64,000 bases of DNA from Paraglaciecola mesophila KMM 241 (GTDB lineage Bacteria > Pseudomonadota > Gammaproteobacteria > Enterobacterales > Alteromonadaceae), in assembly GCF_000315015.1 (NCBI RefSeq), contig NZ_BAEP01000054.1, positions 124,001-188,000 of the forward strand. Reading direction: 5' to 3'. Shown here in pieces: positions 55,577-64,000 of the stretch. How positions within the stretch are numbered: the stretch's first letter is position 1; each line of letters begins with the position of its first letter. The position numbers and the translations under genes were made by a program. The notes beneath the pieces are model-generated. The model did not search any database. It had not been told where the DNA came from and saw nothing but the letters and a program-made list of their open reading frames with translations.

Positions 55577-56542
55577 TTAAGATGTTCTAAAGTTTTTTTC
55601 GTTCTTCAAAAACCACGAATATGCGCTTTCTAGTCCACTTGAAAGTGACACAGAAAATTGCCATCCCAACGATTTAAGTCGTTCTACATTCATCAATTTT
55701 CTTGGGGCTCCATCTGGTTTGCCCGTATCAAACGTTATGTTTCCGTTGAAGCCCACTACTTTCGCTACAGTTTCTACGAGCTCTTTTATAGTGCAATCTA
55801 CGCCACTACCTACATTAATATGACTCAGCATAGGTTCAGTATTCTCATCATATATAACCTTGTCTAGATTCATTACATGAATCGATGCATCAGCCATATC
55901 GTCTACATATAAAAACTCGCGCATCGGCTTTCCACTGCCCCAGGCGACAACTTCTTTCTCATCGTTAATTTTAGCTTCATGAAAGCGACGTATCAGCGCT
56001 GGGATAACGTGAGAGTTTTCAGGGTGAAAATTATCATGCGGCCCATACAAGTTAGTAGGCATAACACTACGATAGTCGCGCCCATATTGGCGATTGTAGG
56101 ACTCACATAACTTAATACCAGCTATTTTAGCAACAGCGTAAGGCTCGTTAGTTGGCTCCAATGTGCCTGTCAACAAAGCCTGCTCGCTCATGGGCTGTTC
56201 TGCCAACTTCGGATAAATACATGAAGAGCCTAAAAAAAGTAGCTTTTGAATACCCGCAGTATGAGCACTATGAATGATGTTGCATTCAATCATTAGGTTC
56301 TCGTAAATAAAGTCAGCGGGATAAGTATTATTCGCAATGATCCCCCCTACTTTGGCTGCAGCCAAATAGACTTCATCAATATTCTCAGAGGCAAAAAAAG
56401 TTGACACTGCTTGCTGATTCGTTAAATCGAGCTCTTTGCGAGTACGTAAAACAAGCTCAATACCTTTTAGCGCACTGAGACGGCGCACTAACGCAGAACC
56501 GACCATACCGTTGTGCCCAGCGACAAAAATTCGTTTTTTCAT
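55577..56542 (-). CDS. fcl: GDP-L-fucose synthase
   Basis: 321 residues from ATG 56542 with GGGGA about 6 bp upstream (the frame can be extended to a TTG four codons before). Short-chain dehydrogenase with [14 protein letters not shown] at the N-terminus. [52 protein letters not shown] contains the Ser-Tyr-Lys catalytic set (SSCIYP, YAVAK), and [28 protein letters not shown] is diagnostic of WcaG/Fcl. Epimerises and reduces GDP-4-keto-6-deoxymannose to GDP-L-fucose. Partner of gmd, 61 bp upstream. Confidence 0.95.
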   Translation of the reverse strand: MKKRIFVAGHNGMVGSALVRRLSALKGIELVLRTRKELDLTNQQAVSTFFASENIDEVYLAAAKVGGIIANNTYPADFIYENLMIECNIIHSAHTAGIQKLLFLGSSCIYPKLAEQPMSEQALLTGTLEPTNEPYAVAKIAGIKLCESYNRQYGRDYRSVMPTNLYGPHDNFHPENSHVIPALIRRFHEAKINDEKEVVAWGSGKPMREFLYVDDMADASIHVMNLDKVIYDENTEPMLSHINVGSGVDCTIKELVETVAKVVGFNGNITFDTGKPDGAPRKLMNVERLKSLGWQFSVSLSSGLESAYSWFLKNEKNFRTS

Positions 56543-56603
56543 GGCGTTCCCCAAAAATAAACAGCCTCACATTAGAGGCTGCTATGAGATATAAGAAAAG
56601 AAT

Positions 56604-57728
56604 TTACTCTTTGGCTAGAGCGACATCGAAACCATGCTTTTTCAATAAAGCGTGTTGCTTCGCTTTGTCTAAGTCGTGTTTAACCATTTCGGCGCACATT
56701 TCTTCAACTGTTATTTCAGGTACCCAGCCAAGTTTTTCTTTCGCCTTTGTTGGGTCACCTAGCAAAGTTTCTACTTCAGCAGGTCGGAAGTAACGGGGGT
56801 CAACCTTAACGATTACATCGCCAACCGTCACTCCCGGCGCATCATCGCCCGTAATTTTAGAGACAGTACCTATTTCATCAACACCTTCGCCGCTGAAAGT
56901 AATTTCTATCCCTGCTTCTTGGGCTGACATTTTAACAAACTCACGGACAGAGATTTGTTTACCGGTAGCGATAACAAAATCTTCAGGTTTTTCTTGTTGT
57001 AACATCATCCACTGCATACGAACATAATCTTTGGCGTGCCCCCAATCCCGCAGAGCATCCATATTCCCCAAATAAAGGCAGCTTTCTGCGCCCTGAGCTA
57101 TGTTGGCAATGCCTCGGGTAATTTTACGGGTTACGAAGGTTTCGCCGCGGCGTGGTGATTCATGGTTAAATAAAATACCGTTACATGCATAAATGCCGTA
57201 AGACTCTCGATAATTTACCGCTATCCAGTAAGCATACATTTTGGCTACAGCGTAAGGAGAGCGCGGGTGAAACGGAGTGGTTTCTTTTTGCGGAATTTCT
57301 TGCACTTCACCGTAAAGCTCAGATGTTGAAGCCTGATAAAATTTCGTTTTCTTTTCTAAGCCCAAGAAGCGAATTGCTTCTAATAGGCGCAATGTACCCA
57401 TAGCATCTACATCAGCGGTGTATTCTGGTGCTTCAAAAGATACTGCTACATGTGATTGCGCCCCTAGGTTGTACACTTCATCAGGCTCAACTTCTCGCAT
57501 GATACGAATTAAATTAGAAGAGTCGGTTAAATCACCGTAATGTAATTTAAAGTTGGCATTTTCGACGTGTACATCTTCGTAAATATGATCTACTCGTTGC
57601 GTGTTAAATGATGACGCTCGACGTTTGATACCATGTACCTCATAGCCCTTTTCCAATAAAAATTCAGCCAGGTAAGACCCATCCTGACCTGTTACACCCG
57701 TAATTAAAGCTATTTTTTTACTCGACAT
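56604..57728 (-). CDS. gmd: GDP-mannose 4,6-dehydratase
   Basis: 374 residues. The NAD(P)-binding motif [38 protein letters not shown] is the Gmd signature. The catalytic [45 protein letters not shown] holds the Thr/Glu/Tyr-Lys set, and [18 protein letters not shown] is diagnostic. Converts GDP-mannose to GDP-4-keto-6-deoxymannose, used by fcl. No phosphomannomutase or mannose-1-phosphate guanylyltransferase is in the window, so GDP-mannose must come from elsewhere. The 126-bp gap before it may hold an internal promoter. Confidence 0.96.
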   Translation of the reverse strand: MSSKKIALITGVTGQDGSYLAEFLLEKGYEVHGIKRRASSFNTQRVDHIYEDVHVENANFKLHYGDLTDSSNLIRIMREVEPDEVYNLGAQSHVAVSFEAPEYTADVDAMGTLRLLEAIRFLGLEKKTKFYQASTSELYGEVQEIPQKETTPFHPRSPYAVAKMYAYWIAVNYRESYGIYACNGILFNHESPRRGETFVTRKITRGIANIAQGAESCLYLGNMDALRDWGHAKDYVRMQWMMLQQEKPEDFVIATGKQISVREFVKMSAQEAGIEITFSGEGVDEIGTVSKITGDDAPGVTVGDVIVKVDPRYFRPAEVETLLGDPTKAKEKLGWVPEITVEEMCAEMVKHDLDKAKQHALLKKHGFDVALAKE

Positions 57729-57854
57729 AAATATTTCCGTAACATTAACTTTACTGCTGTAATGATATTTTACAACACTATTAAATCTACTTATAAAAAC
57801 AAAAGCTTAAGGCATCACTTTTCCCAAGGGGTACGCCCTAACGTGTATGAACTT

Positions 57855-58838
57855 TTAAGGATTTCGATGCAAAAAGTATCGAATTAAAAGAAAAATAGTA
57901 CTCAAAACACCACCAACCAAACACCCAAAAATGACTATTAGTAGCCTATTCGGCATAAATTTCAGTTCAGAAACTTGCGCACTGTCAATTGTTTTAAATA
58001 CATATTCATCTCTTACCTCTGCAAACATTAGTGTCTTTGCTTGCTCTTCAACTAGTTGATAAAGTAGAGTTTTTTGCTCAACTATATTTGTTTGCGCGAT
58101 TTGAGACTGAAGGTATTGAATGCTATTTTTCGCTTCTGCCTTATCGCGAGCTTTCATTACTGAATTAATATCTTGAACCAACCAATCAACCCACTGTTTA
58201 GCGACTTCAGGTGAGTAATGTTCAACACCAATTAGCACCATCCCATTGTCCGGGTTTTGCTCAACTGAAAATAATGCATCAAATTCTTTTTTTGCTTCCT
58301 GCATCGACGGTTTAGCTTTTTTTGGAGGTTGAACTTCCCTAATCCACTCTTTGCTTTGTGGCAGATAAACATCCTCGTCGTAAATGACCGTATTCGAAGA
58401 CATGTCCCAATCTTTAACCGCCACCAAACCAGGCAATATATCGTGTTTTTCAGCGAATTTAGCGAAAAACTCGCGGGATTTAAGTATCTCTATCGCAAGT
58501 GCAGTTTTGTCGGTTTTACCACCACCTAGATTCACCCCTGCAAGAGATGCTAGGCCCCCAAGTTGTCCAGAAAGCCCAGATAACCCACCCTGCTGATCGG
58601 AGTCCGCGGGGGCAAGTAGGGCTTCGGACTTATATATATTCGGTAGGCTTAAAGCATAAAAGACGGAGGCCACGGCAAATATTGCGGTGATCGCAATAAT
58701 AATCCACTTACCGCGCCAAATAACATTCCATAGCTCTCGTAAATCTATTTCGTCGTCATTGTTTTGTGCCAGCAGCATATCTGGCGATATGGCAACGTAC
58801 TGAACTTTTTCTTGTGTGTTACTTTTCGTATCAGTCAT
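57855..58838 (-). CDS. wzz: Wzz-type polysaccharide chain-length determinant
   Basis: 327 residues, polysaccharide co-polymerase. The first membrane helix follows IDLRELWNVIWRGKW (residues ~50-70), and a second helix lies near the C-terminus (RLLIVIFGCLVGGVLSTIFLLIRYF) after the conserved proline-containing FMPNRLL. The large periplasmic region between them contains a Gly/Leu-rich stretch, GGLSGLSGQLGGLASLAG, and helical segments. There is no Walker motif or Tyr-rich tail, so this is a Wzz without a tyrosine kinase domain. It regulates the chain length of the polymer made by Wzy. Confidence 0.88.
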   Translation of the reverse strand: MTDTKSNTQEKVQYVAISPDMLLAQNNDDEIDLRELWNVIWRGKWIIIAITAIFAVASVFYALSLPNIYKSEALLAPADSDQQGGLSGLSGQLGGLASLAGVNLGGGKTDKTALAIEILKSREFFAKFAEKHDILPGLVAVKDWDMSSNTVIYDEDVYLPQSKEWIREVQPPKKAKPSMQEAKKEFDALFSVEQNPDNGMVLIGVEHYSPEVAKQWVDWLVQDINSVMKARDKAEAKNSIQYLQSQIAQTNIVEQKTLLYQLVEEQAKTLMFAEVRDEYVFKTIDSAQVSELKFMPNRLLIVIFGCLVGGVLSTIFLLIRYFLHRNP

Positions 58839-58868
58839 TTCTATTACTCAAATTTCGCTTTTAACACG

Positions 58869-61664
58869 TTACAGATTGCCAATGGCAATTAAGGCAATGG
58901 CTGACTGATAAACAATTGAAGTAACAGTTTGCCATAAGCCTAAGCGCTCATAGTTAGTTACGTCACGTGGCACCACTATGGTGTCGCCTGGCTCTAACAC
59001 GGTGTCATTTGAGCTAAACCAGAATGAGGTTTCAGGTATAGTCACTGAGCCATCAGCTTTAACTATGTACACATCGCCCATATCTGCGCGGTCTGTTTCA
59101 CCACCCGAATTCGATATATATTGCTTGAGTGTTTTGCCGGATTTAAACATATGGGTTGAAGGTACAAATACTTCACCGACTACCGAAACTGAAGAAGAAA
59201 TATTAGGCACAAACAGTTTGTCACCGTCTTTAAGTGATAAATCAGCAGTGGGGTTACCCGCTATAATTTGCGGCATATCGATAACTAAACGCCCCACAGG
59301 TTCAACATTAAGCAATTCATCGAGTATTAACGTCGCTTCTTGGTAATCTATGGTTTTCACATTTTGACTACCAGAAAGATTGGTTGATGCAATTTGCTGA
59401 CGTAAGTTCTCTACTGACTTGTCTAGATTTTCACGTTCTCGCTCTTTTAGCTCTTCACGCGTAAACACTACCGCCTTAACGGTTGCTTCTTCGGTGAAGC
59501 CACCTGCACGCTCAATTAACTGCGCAAGCGTTTCGCCTTTTTTGATTTGGTAAACCCCAGGGAATACCACCTCGCCAACCAGCTCTACTTTTTTGTTTTC
59601 ATGCCAATCTGGGGTGCGTAACACATTCAGCGTGTCTTTACTTTGCAGGGCAATTTTACTGTTACCTAGCATTGAGTCTATCAAATCAATTTGAATATGA
59701 TCTATTTGCAGTGCGTTATCGCTGTCTAAACCTGTTCGCGAAATTTCAGCTTTTTGTAAATAAGCTGATTCTAACAAGCCACCGCCGGCTAAAATTAGGT
59801 CGCGCACGGTCGCGTTCTTCTGTACTGGGTACACACCAGGGAACTTAACTTGCCCGGTTATTTCAACCAATTTCATTGGAGAGCTCTGGGTGCTCTCGTT
59901 TTGTAAGCGCTCAATGATGGGTGCTAATAATTCTTCACGAGACAAGTACTTTGTTTTCTCTAAAATCAAATACTTTTCCGTGAAGCTAGCTAAATCTAAT
60001 TCTTGTAAGAAGCTAGCTCTGTTATCTTCTTTGTTCTCGTTATCGTTATCGTTATCGCCAGAACCTTTAATATTTCGTGAATTGTTTCCAGTACTTTGGT
60101 CGCGCAATGTGTTTTCAAATTGTGGGTTCTGCGAATTGCTTGTTGTTTGGCTGTTAGCGCCATTCTGCATAGGTATATTGTTTACGTAACCGCCAGTGGT
60201 TGAATTTTGCTGGCTTGAACTGAATCGCGTATTTTCTAGACCGCTAAGAAACTCTTTTTGCTTTCTATCTTCTTCAACTGCAGGGTCAATTGGCGTAAAA
60301 CGATTGAAAAACACGACTTTGTCGAATGCATTCAATTCAACATCAGTTTCACCAGAGAGTACTTTAGCTGGCTCAAATTGAATAATGTCACTCTGGCGCG
60401 CAAATTTAGCACCGCGCATGATCAAGGCATAATCAACGTCTGTCGTGCCCATTAAGCTATTGCGATTAACTAGATCAGATAACATCAATCCCGGCCGCCA
60501 TTGGGTCAAGCCTGGGGTGGCATACGCCCCCATGACGACAACCGCATTATTAAATTCGTTGCCCGCAGCGGAAACGTTAATAAAGTCGCCTGCAGATAGT
60601 TTTAGTGAACGCCCAGCTCTGTCTTGCATGTTCACAGTTTTCACTTCAAAACCGTCGCTGGCTGTACTACGTGCTACTTGCAGACTCTTCGCAGCCGCAG
60701 TCGGCAATAAGCCCCCAGCGATGTTGAGCATGCTAGCCATGGTGTCATTATCTTTGGCTTCATAAATCGCTGGGCGTCGAACTTCGCCGTCGACGCTCAC
60801 TAATTTTTTCACAATAGGAATAAAGATGACGTCGCCCTGTTGCAAGCGCATGTCTTTGCTGGTGTCACCAAATACCAGTAAGTCGTACAAGTCGAACTCG
60901 GTTACTGTTTTCCCGGCTCGCTTAAGCTCAATATGTCGTAATGAGCCCACATCGTTAATACCGCCACTTGAAAACAACGCGTTGGTAATGGTTGATAACG
61001 CGCTAACTGTATACGCGCCTGGCTGATAAGCCTCACCCACCATATAAACCTGGATTGTACGAAGCTCGCCCATACTGATATTTGGCGTTACCCCAATGAC
61101 TTGTTCGCTGTAACGCTGTGTCAGCTGTTGCTTGAATTCGTTATAACTAAGGCCTGCGGCATTCATTGGGCCTAAGTCTGGCACCTCTATAACGCCTTCA
61201 TTGTTTACTTGCAGCGAATGTTGCTCACTGACCTTACCGAACAATTGCACGCGAATGGTGTCACCCGGGCCCAATATATAATCTGCTGGTACAGGCAAGT
61301 TCGTTGGCGGTGCAAAAGAAGCAGTGGCAGTAGAAGAGTCAAAGAGATCGTAACCAAACGGTTTTAATTCTTTTGTTTTGTTCTTATTAGCACTTTGCGC
61401 AGCGAGACGTGCAGCAATTTCGTTATCGTCAACATAGCGGTTTACCTGAGTTTCTGGTTGCACCTGTATATTGTTGCTGCTTCCACCTGAAAGATTTAAG
61501 TCAGATAAATCAATTCCCATTTGGCGTGCAAGTGCTTCTTGCTGCGCTTTGGGCATACTTTTAAATTGTTCTATTTGTTGCGCTGATGGCGTAACTGCGT
61601 TAACCGGCGCCACAAACATAAACGCAAGTAATGCGAATATCTGAAAATTAAACTTTCTTAACAT
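58869..61664 (-). CDS. Wza-like polysaccharide export protein with multiple SLBB domains
   Basis: 931 residues from ATG 61664, preceded by AGGGA 7 bp upstream; the longer frame is not needed. A signal peptide (LRKFNFQIFALLAFMFVAPVNA) lacks a lipobox. The poly-export domain is PADYILGPGDTIRVQLFGKVSEQHSLQVNNEGVIEVPDLGP. At least four SLBB beta-grasp repeats follow (VYMVGEAYQPGAYTV, SVDGEVRRPAIYEA, VEITGQVKFPGVYPV, VELVGEVVFPGVYQI, VSVVGEVFVPSTHMF). An Asn/Ser/Asp-rich linker sits near residues 505-575, including a short GTTATC DNA repeat. E. coli Wza is 379 residues, so this is a long variant with a hydrophobic C-terminus. First gene of the locus. Confidence 0.85.
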   Translation of the reverse strand: MLRKFNFQIFALLAFMFVAPVNAVTPSAQQIEQFKSMPKAQQEALARQMGIDLSDLNLSGGSSNNIQVQPETQVNRYVDDNEIAARLAAQSANKNKTKELKPFGYDLFDSSTATASFAPPTNLPVPADYILGPGDTIRVQLFGKVSEQHSLQVNNEGVIEVPDLGPMNAAGLSYNEFKQQLTQRYSEQVIGVTPNISMGELRTIQVYMVGEAYQPGAYTVSALSTITNALFSSGGINDVGSLRHIELKRAGKTVTEFDLYDLLVFGDTSKDMRLQQGDVIFIPIVKKLVSVDGEVRRPAIYEAKDNDTMASMLNIAGGLLPTAAAKSLQVARSTASDGFEVKTVNMQDRAGRSLKLSAGDFINVSAAGNEFNNAVVVMGAYATPGLTQWRPGLMLSDLVNRNSLMGTTDVDYALIMRGAKFARQSDIIQFEPAKVLSGETDVELNAFDKVVFFNRFTPIDPAVEEDRKQKEFLSGLENTRFSSSQQNSTTGGYVNNIPMQNGANSQTTSNSQNPQFENTLRDQSTGNNSRNIKGSGDNDNDNENKEDNRASFLQELDLASFTEKYLILEKTKYLSREELLAPIIERLQNESTQSSPMKLVEITGQVKFPGVYPVQKNATVRDLILAGGGLLESAYLQKAEISRTGLDSDNALQIDHIQIDLIDSMLGNSKIALQSKDTLNVLRTPDWHENKKVELVGEVVFPGVYQIKKGETLAQLIERAGGFTEEATVKAVVFTREELKERERENLDKSVENLRQQIASTNLSGSQNVKTIDYQEATLILDELLNVEPVGRLVIDMPQIIAGNPTADLSLKDGDKLFVPNISSSVSVVGEVFVPSTHMFKSGKTLKQYISNSGGETDRADMGDVYIVKADGSVTIPETSFWFSSNDTVLEPGDTIVVPRDVTNYERLGLWQTVTSIVYQSAIALIAIGNL

Positions 61665-61768
61665 ACTGCTATCCCTGTGGGTCTCAGAAGGTTGAAATCT
61701 GTACAATTGTGCCAAATAAATGGGGCAGCATGATATATGATTTGCGAAATGAGTGAAACGGTTAATTT

Positions 61769-61779
61769 AGGCTACCGCT
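61769..61779 (-). promoter_or_regulatory. ops-like element (RfaH recruitment) in the leader of the polysaccharide locus
   Basis: The minus strand reads AGCGGTAGCCT, matching the ops consensus GGCGGTAGYNT at all but the first base. It lies about 105 bp before the first gene and on the transcribed strand. Ops elements recruit the elongation factor RfaH to long polysaccharide operons (established). A full JUMPstart sequence was not found. Confidence 0.6.
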
Positions 61780-61857
61780 ACTGTGAGGTCTGACCATTAG
61801 TGAAGAAATAATTACAACCTCGTGGCGCAGCCTTTCTTGTCTTCATCCCTTGGCTCT

Positions 61858-61885
61858 AGTATAAACGTGGCTGAAAATCGTTAAC
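61858..61885 (-). promoter_or_regulatory. Inferred promoter of the polysaccharide locus
   Basis: The minus strand has TATACT (61863-61858) as a -10; the -35 region (AGTTAA or GTTAAC) is weak. The predicted transcript would carry the ops-like element about 75 nt downstream. Weak support. Confidence 0.35.
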
Positions 61886-61993
61886 TACCGTTAGAGTAGT
61901 CGGCAAAAACAATAATCATAACCAGACTTTTAGCATCTTCATTCGTGTTTCTTTTTTAATATAAAGACGCTAACTGGGTTTACGGCAGGCATT

Positions 61994-63481
61994 ATGACAA
62001 CAAAAACAAAAGACTTTTTAGGCCAACCAGGGGGCCTTTCTACCCTATTCTTCACTGAGATGTGGGAGCGCATGAGCTACTACGGCATGCGCGCATTATT
62101 AGTACTTTTCATGACCGCGAGTATTCAAGAAGGCGGCTTAGTAATTACGGTAGCATCCGCTACTGCGATTTACGGCTTATACACTGGCGCAGTTTATTTT
62201 ATGGGTTTGCCCGGCGGCTGGATAGCCGATCGCTTAATTGGCGGGCAGCGAGCTGTTTGGTTCGGCGGCGTGATCATCATGTGTGGTCACATAGTGTTAG
62301 CGATTCCTAACAACTCAACCTTCTTCGTTGGCTTAGTGTTAGTCGTCTTAGGCACAGGCCTACTTAAGCCAAATATCGGCGCTATGGTGGGTCAGTTGTA
62401 TGCAGATGACGACGATCGTCGTGATAGTGGGTACACACTTTATTATTTAGGTATCAACCTCGGTTCAATCATTGGTTACATCGTATGTGGTTACTTGCAA
62501 GTTGAAATGGGCTGGCATTGGGCTTTCGGTGCAGCAGCCATTGGTATGGGCATTGGCTTAATTCAATATCGCATGACCATTCACAAATTAGACGGCGCCG
62601 GTGCACAGCCTATGGTGGCAATGTCTGCAACCGCCACTAAGCGTTCTTGGCAAGTCATTGCTGTTGCCATGATCGGATTAGCCGTTGTAACGTATTTGAT
62701 GATCAGCGGTCAGCTTAGTTTTGACCCTGTTACCATGGCACAGTATGTCGCTATTGCGATCACTGTGGTGTTCTTGGCTTATTATGCCGGAGTATTCTTT
62801 TTTGGTAATTTGGACCCAAATGAGAAACGCAGCTTAGGTGCGCTTTTCTTGGTGTGCTTAGCCTCTATCTTTTTCTGGACCGGCTTTGAGCAAGCGGGCT
62901 CGTCGCTAAACTTGTTTGGCCGTGATTATACTGAGCGTATGTTAGGCGATTTCGAGATCCCAACAGCTTGGTTCCAATCCGCTAACTCCTTCTTTATCAT
63001 TATTTTGTCACCCTTTTTTGCAGCGTTATGGATAAACCTAGCCAAGCGCATGCTAACGCCATCATACGGCCTTAAATGTGCGGTCGGCCTAATTATCATG
63101 GCAACGGGTTTCTTGGTGATGTTCTTCGCGGCACAAGCTGCTGCTACAGGCTTGCGCGTTGCACCTTACTGGTTAGTGGCTACTTACTTCTTACACACGG
63201 TTGGTGAATTATGCTTAAGCCCTGTTGCATTAGCAGCCGTAAGTAAGCTTTCTCCTAAGCGTTTTGCTGGTCAGATGATGGGGGTTTTCGTATTAACTTA
63301 TTCAATCGGGAACGTTATAGCCGGTCTGTTGGCAGGTAACTTCGATCCGAATAAAGTAGAAGATATGCCTAATCTGTATTTACAAATTAGTTTGTTCACT
63401 ATTGCTATTGGTATTGTCATTTTCTTGCTGAGCTTTAAAACCAAAGCATGGGAAAAGCTTGCTGAGAACAAACGAGCTTAA
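61994..63481 (+). CDS. POT-family proton-dependent peptide transporter
   Basis: 495 residues with about 14 membrane helices. The conserved ExxER proton-coupling motif is in FFTEMWERMSYYGMRALLVLF at the N-terminus. The POT signatures GLPGGWIADRLIGGQRAVWFGG and GTGLLKPNIGAMVGQLY follow, and the FYxxINxGSxxG-type motif is seen in YTLYYLGINLGSIIGY. Imports di- or tripeptides with protons. It is divergent from the polysaccharide locus and ends at a terminator. Not obviously related to polysaccharide synthesis. Confidence 0.92.
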   Translation: MTTKTKDFLGQPGGLSTLFFTEMWERMSYYGMRALLVLFMTASIQEGGLVITVASATAIYGLYTGAVYFMGLPGGWIADRLIGGQRAVWFGGVIIMCGHIVLAIPNNSTFFVGLVLVVLGTGLLKPNIGAMVGQLYADDDDRRDSGYTLYYLGINLGSIIGYIVCGYLQVEMGWHWAFGAAAIGMGIGLIQYRMTIHKLDGAGAQPMVAMSATATKRSWQVIAVAMIGLAVVTYLMISGQLSFDPVTMAQYVAIAITVVFLAYYAGVFFFGNLDPNEKRSLGALFLVCLASIFFWTGFEQAGSSLNLFGRDYTERMLGDFEIPTAWFQSANSFFIIILSPFFAALWINLAKRMLTPSYGLKCAVGLIIMATGFLVMFFAAQAAATGLRVAPYWLVATYFLHTVGELCLSPVALAAVSKLSPKRFAGQMMGVFVLTYSIGNVIAGLLAGNFDPNKVEDMPNLYLQISLFTIAIGIVIFLLSFKTKAWEKLAENKRA

Positions 63482-63521
63482 TGGATGCAGAGCTGGTCAG
63501 CGAGCCAGTTAACAAACGTGG

Positions 63522-63536
63522 TTCGCCAGTGGCGAA
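63522..63536. repeat. 15-bp palindrome TTCGCCAGTGGCGAA
   Basis: A near-perfect inverted repeat (7-bp arms) lies 41 bp after the POT gene stop and upstream of the main terminator. It could be a protein-binding site or a small hairpin; no function can be assigned. Confidence 0.5.
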
Positions 63537-63564
63537 TTGATTAATAATATAATACTATAAATAG

Positions 63565-63600
63565 CGCCTACCTGTTTAACTTCAGCTAGGCGTTTCTTTT
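63565..63600 (+). terminator. Terminator after the POT gene
   Basis: CGCCTACCTG and CAGCTAGGCG pair with one mismatch around an 8-nt loop, followed by TTTCTTTT. Confidence 0.8.
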
Positions 63601-63617
63601 AGATAAGCAAGAGTGAA

Positions 63618-63917
63618 ATGAAAATCTATTTTTCGTCTAGAGACATTCCGAGTATTGCCCATTTGCCGCTGACTGAGCGGTTAGCCGCCATTCAAATAGC
63701 ACAAAACAAACTAACAGGACCTGAAAAACTCCTGCTTAACGTTTTAAAGTTAGCGGTGCTCTTGCCTATATTTATCCTAATATTTAGAAGCACTGAAAGC
63801 TGGTATTCACTGCTTTGGGCTGCGCTGGTTGCTGCCCTTTACCCCTTAGTGCTTAGGCCGATACAATATAGTCTCTGCGCGAAATACATTCCCCCAATTG
63901 ACCACCAAGGAGAGTAA
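63618..63917 (+). CDS. Small membrane protein, possibly DUF6170
   Basis: 99 residues. A soluble N-terminal part (KIYFSSRDIPSIAHLPLTERLAAIQIAQNKLTGPEKLLLNVLKL) leads into one or two membrane segments (AVLLPIFILIF, LLWAALVAALYPLVL) and a short tail. It resembles a small Alteromonadales family annotated DUF6170, by recall. The function is unknown. GAGTGA is upstream of the ATG. It is 4 bp before galE on the same strand, so the two are probably co-transcribed. Confidence 0.65.
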   Translation: MKIYFSSRDIPSIAHLPLTERLAAIQIAQNKLTGPEKLLLNVLKLAVLLPIFILIFRSTESWYSLLWAALVAALYPLVLRPIQYSLCAKYIPPIDHQGE

Positions 63918-63921
63918 CCCG

Positions 63922-64000
63922 ATGCAAACAATTTTAGTAACAGGCGGCGCTGGCTACATTGGCAGCCACACGGTTTTACAGTTGTTGGAAAACAACAACA
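63922..64000 (+). CDS. galE: UDP-glucose 4-epimerase (5' part; runs off the window)
   Basis: Only the first 26 codons are in the window: MQTILVTGGAGYIGSHTVLQ. The GGAGYIGSHT motif is the NAD-binding loop of GalE, and the next residues LLENNN fit. GalE interconverts UDP-glucose and UDP-galactose. AAGGAGAG precedes the ATG. With galU, ugd and the glycan loci, the window carries much of the UDP-hexose supply. Homologous epimerases such as Gne or GalE of other specificity cannot be excluded from so few residues. Confidence 0.85.
   Translation, partial: MQTILVTGGAGYIGSHTVLQLLENNN

Larger units (their letters stand above)
61665..61993. other. Divergent intergenic region upstream of the polysaccharide locus
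   Basis: 329 bp between the Wza-like gene and the POT transporter gene. It contains an ops-like element and an inferred promoter on the minus strand. On the plus strand no promoter or strong ribosome-binding site for the POT gene was evident. No ORF of note. Confidence 0.6.

Noticed and set aside
57855-58838. Tyrosine autokinase (Wzc) instead of Wzz
   Set aside because: The protein ends after the second membrane helix with no Walker A/B motifs or Tyr-rich tail.
61665-61993. Full JUMPstart sequence
   Set aside because: Only the ops core is present; the upstream conserved blocks of JUMPstart do not match.

Overview
This window looks like chromosome from a marine gammaproteobacterium of the order Alteromonadales (Alteromonas, Glaciecola or Paraglaciecola type). 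The evidence is indirect. The housekeeping gene order ribF-ileS-lspA-fkpB-ispH and yqcC-truC-yqcA is as in Escherichia coli. The ispH gene is followed by a Pseudomonas-like minor-pilin cluster. Several small families (DUF3549, DUF3301, DUF3192, DUF2789, Syd) are typical of Alteromonadales and Vibrionales. I saw no tRNA, rRNA, insertion sequence, prophage or CRISPR array.

Layout. 1-1.8 kb: the 3' part of slyD, then glnB and nadE. 1.8-13.7 kb: type IV pilus assembly genes in three groups. These are an unusual accessory minor-pilin operon (FimT/GspH-, PilW-, PilX- and a large PilV-like protein with a Cys/His-rich tail), a forward pair (PilE-like and FimT-like), and the canonical pilV-pilW-pilX-pilY1-pilE operon, whose PilY1 carries a duplicated insert inside its VWA domain. 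14-22 kb: ispH, fkpB, lspA, ileS, ribF and murJ on the minus strand, with rpsT divergent and starting at TTG. 22.4-26.9 kb: a secreted M28 peptidase, yqcA-truC-yqcC, and two conserved unknowns.

27.0-27.8 kb holds no protein gene. On the minus strand it reads as a CsrB-type regulatory RNA of about 600 nt with about 40 GGA motifs, many in CAGGAYG hairpin loops. A nearly perfect GacA/UvrY box lies about 170 bp upstream of the inferred promoter. This is the clearest non-coding gene in the window, and it is larger than the E. coli homologue.

28-36.7 kb: small conserved genes (GNAT, DUF2789, two DUF3192 proteins), syd, queF, ppnN, an HDOD-like protein, an NAD-type isocitrate dehydrogenase and a ComEA-like helix-hairpin-helix protein.

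36.7-64 kb is devoted to surface polysaccharide: galU and ugd (UDP-glucose and UDP-glucuronate), a yjbEFGH/gfcABCD operon, then a long minus-strand Wzx/Wzy locus read from about 61.8 kb down to 44.2 kb. In transcription order it encodes a Wza-like exporter, a Wzz-like co-polymerase, gmd and fcl (GDP-L-fucose), a CMP-nonulosonate synthetase, a CBS-NeuB-SAF-TIM-barrel fusion protein, a GT52-like transferase, an acetyltransferase, Wzx, glycosyltransferases, an EpsG/Wzy-type polymerase and WecA. An ops-like element (the RfaH recruitment sequence) precedes the first gene. The predicted product is a fucose- and nonulosonate-containing exopolysaccharide, capsule or O-antigen. The window ends with a POT-family peptide transporter, a small membrane protein and the first codons of galE. 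The least explained items are the NeuB fusion protein, the accessory minor-pilin operon and the oversized CsrB RNA.
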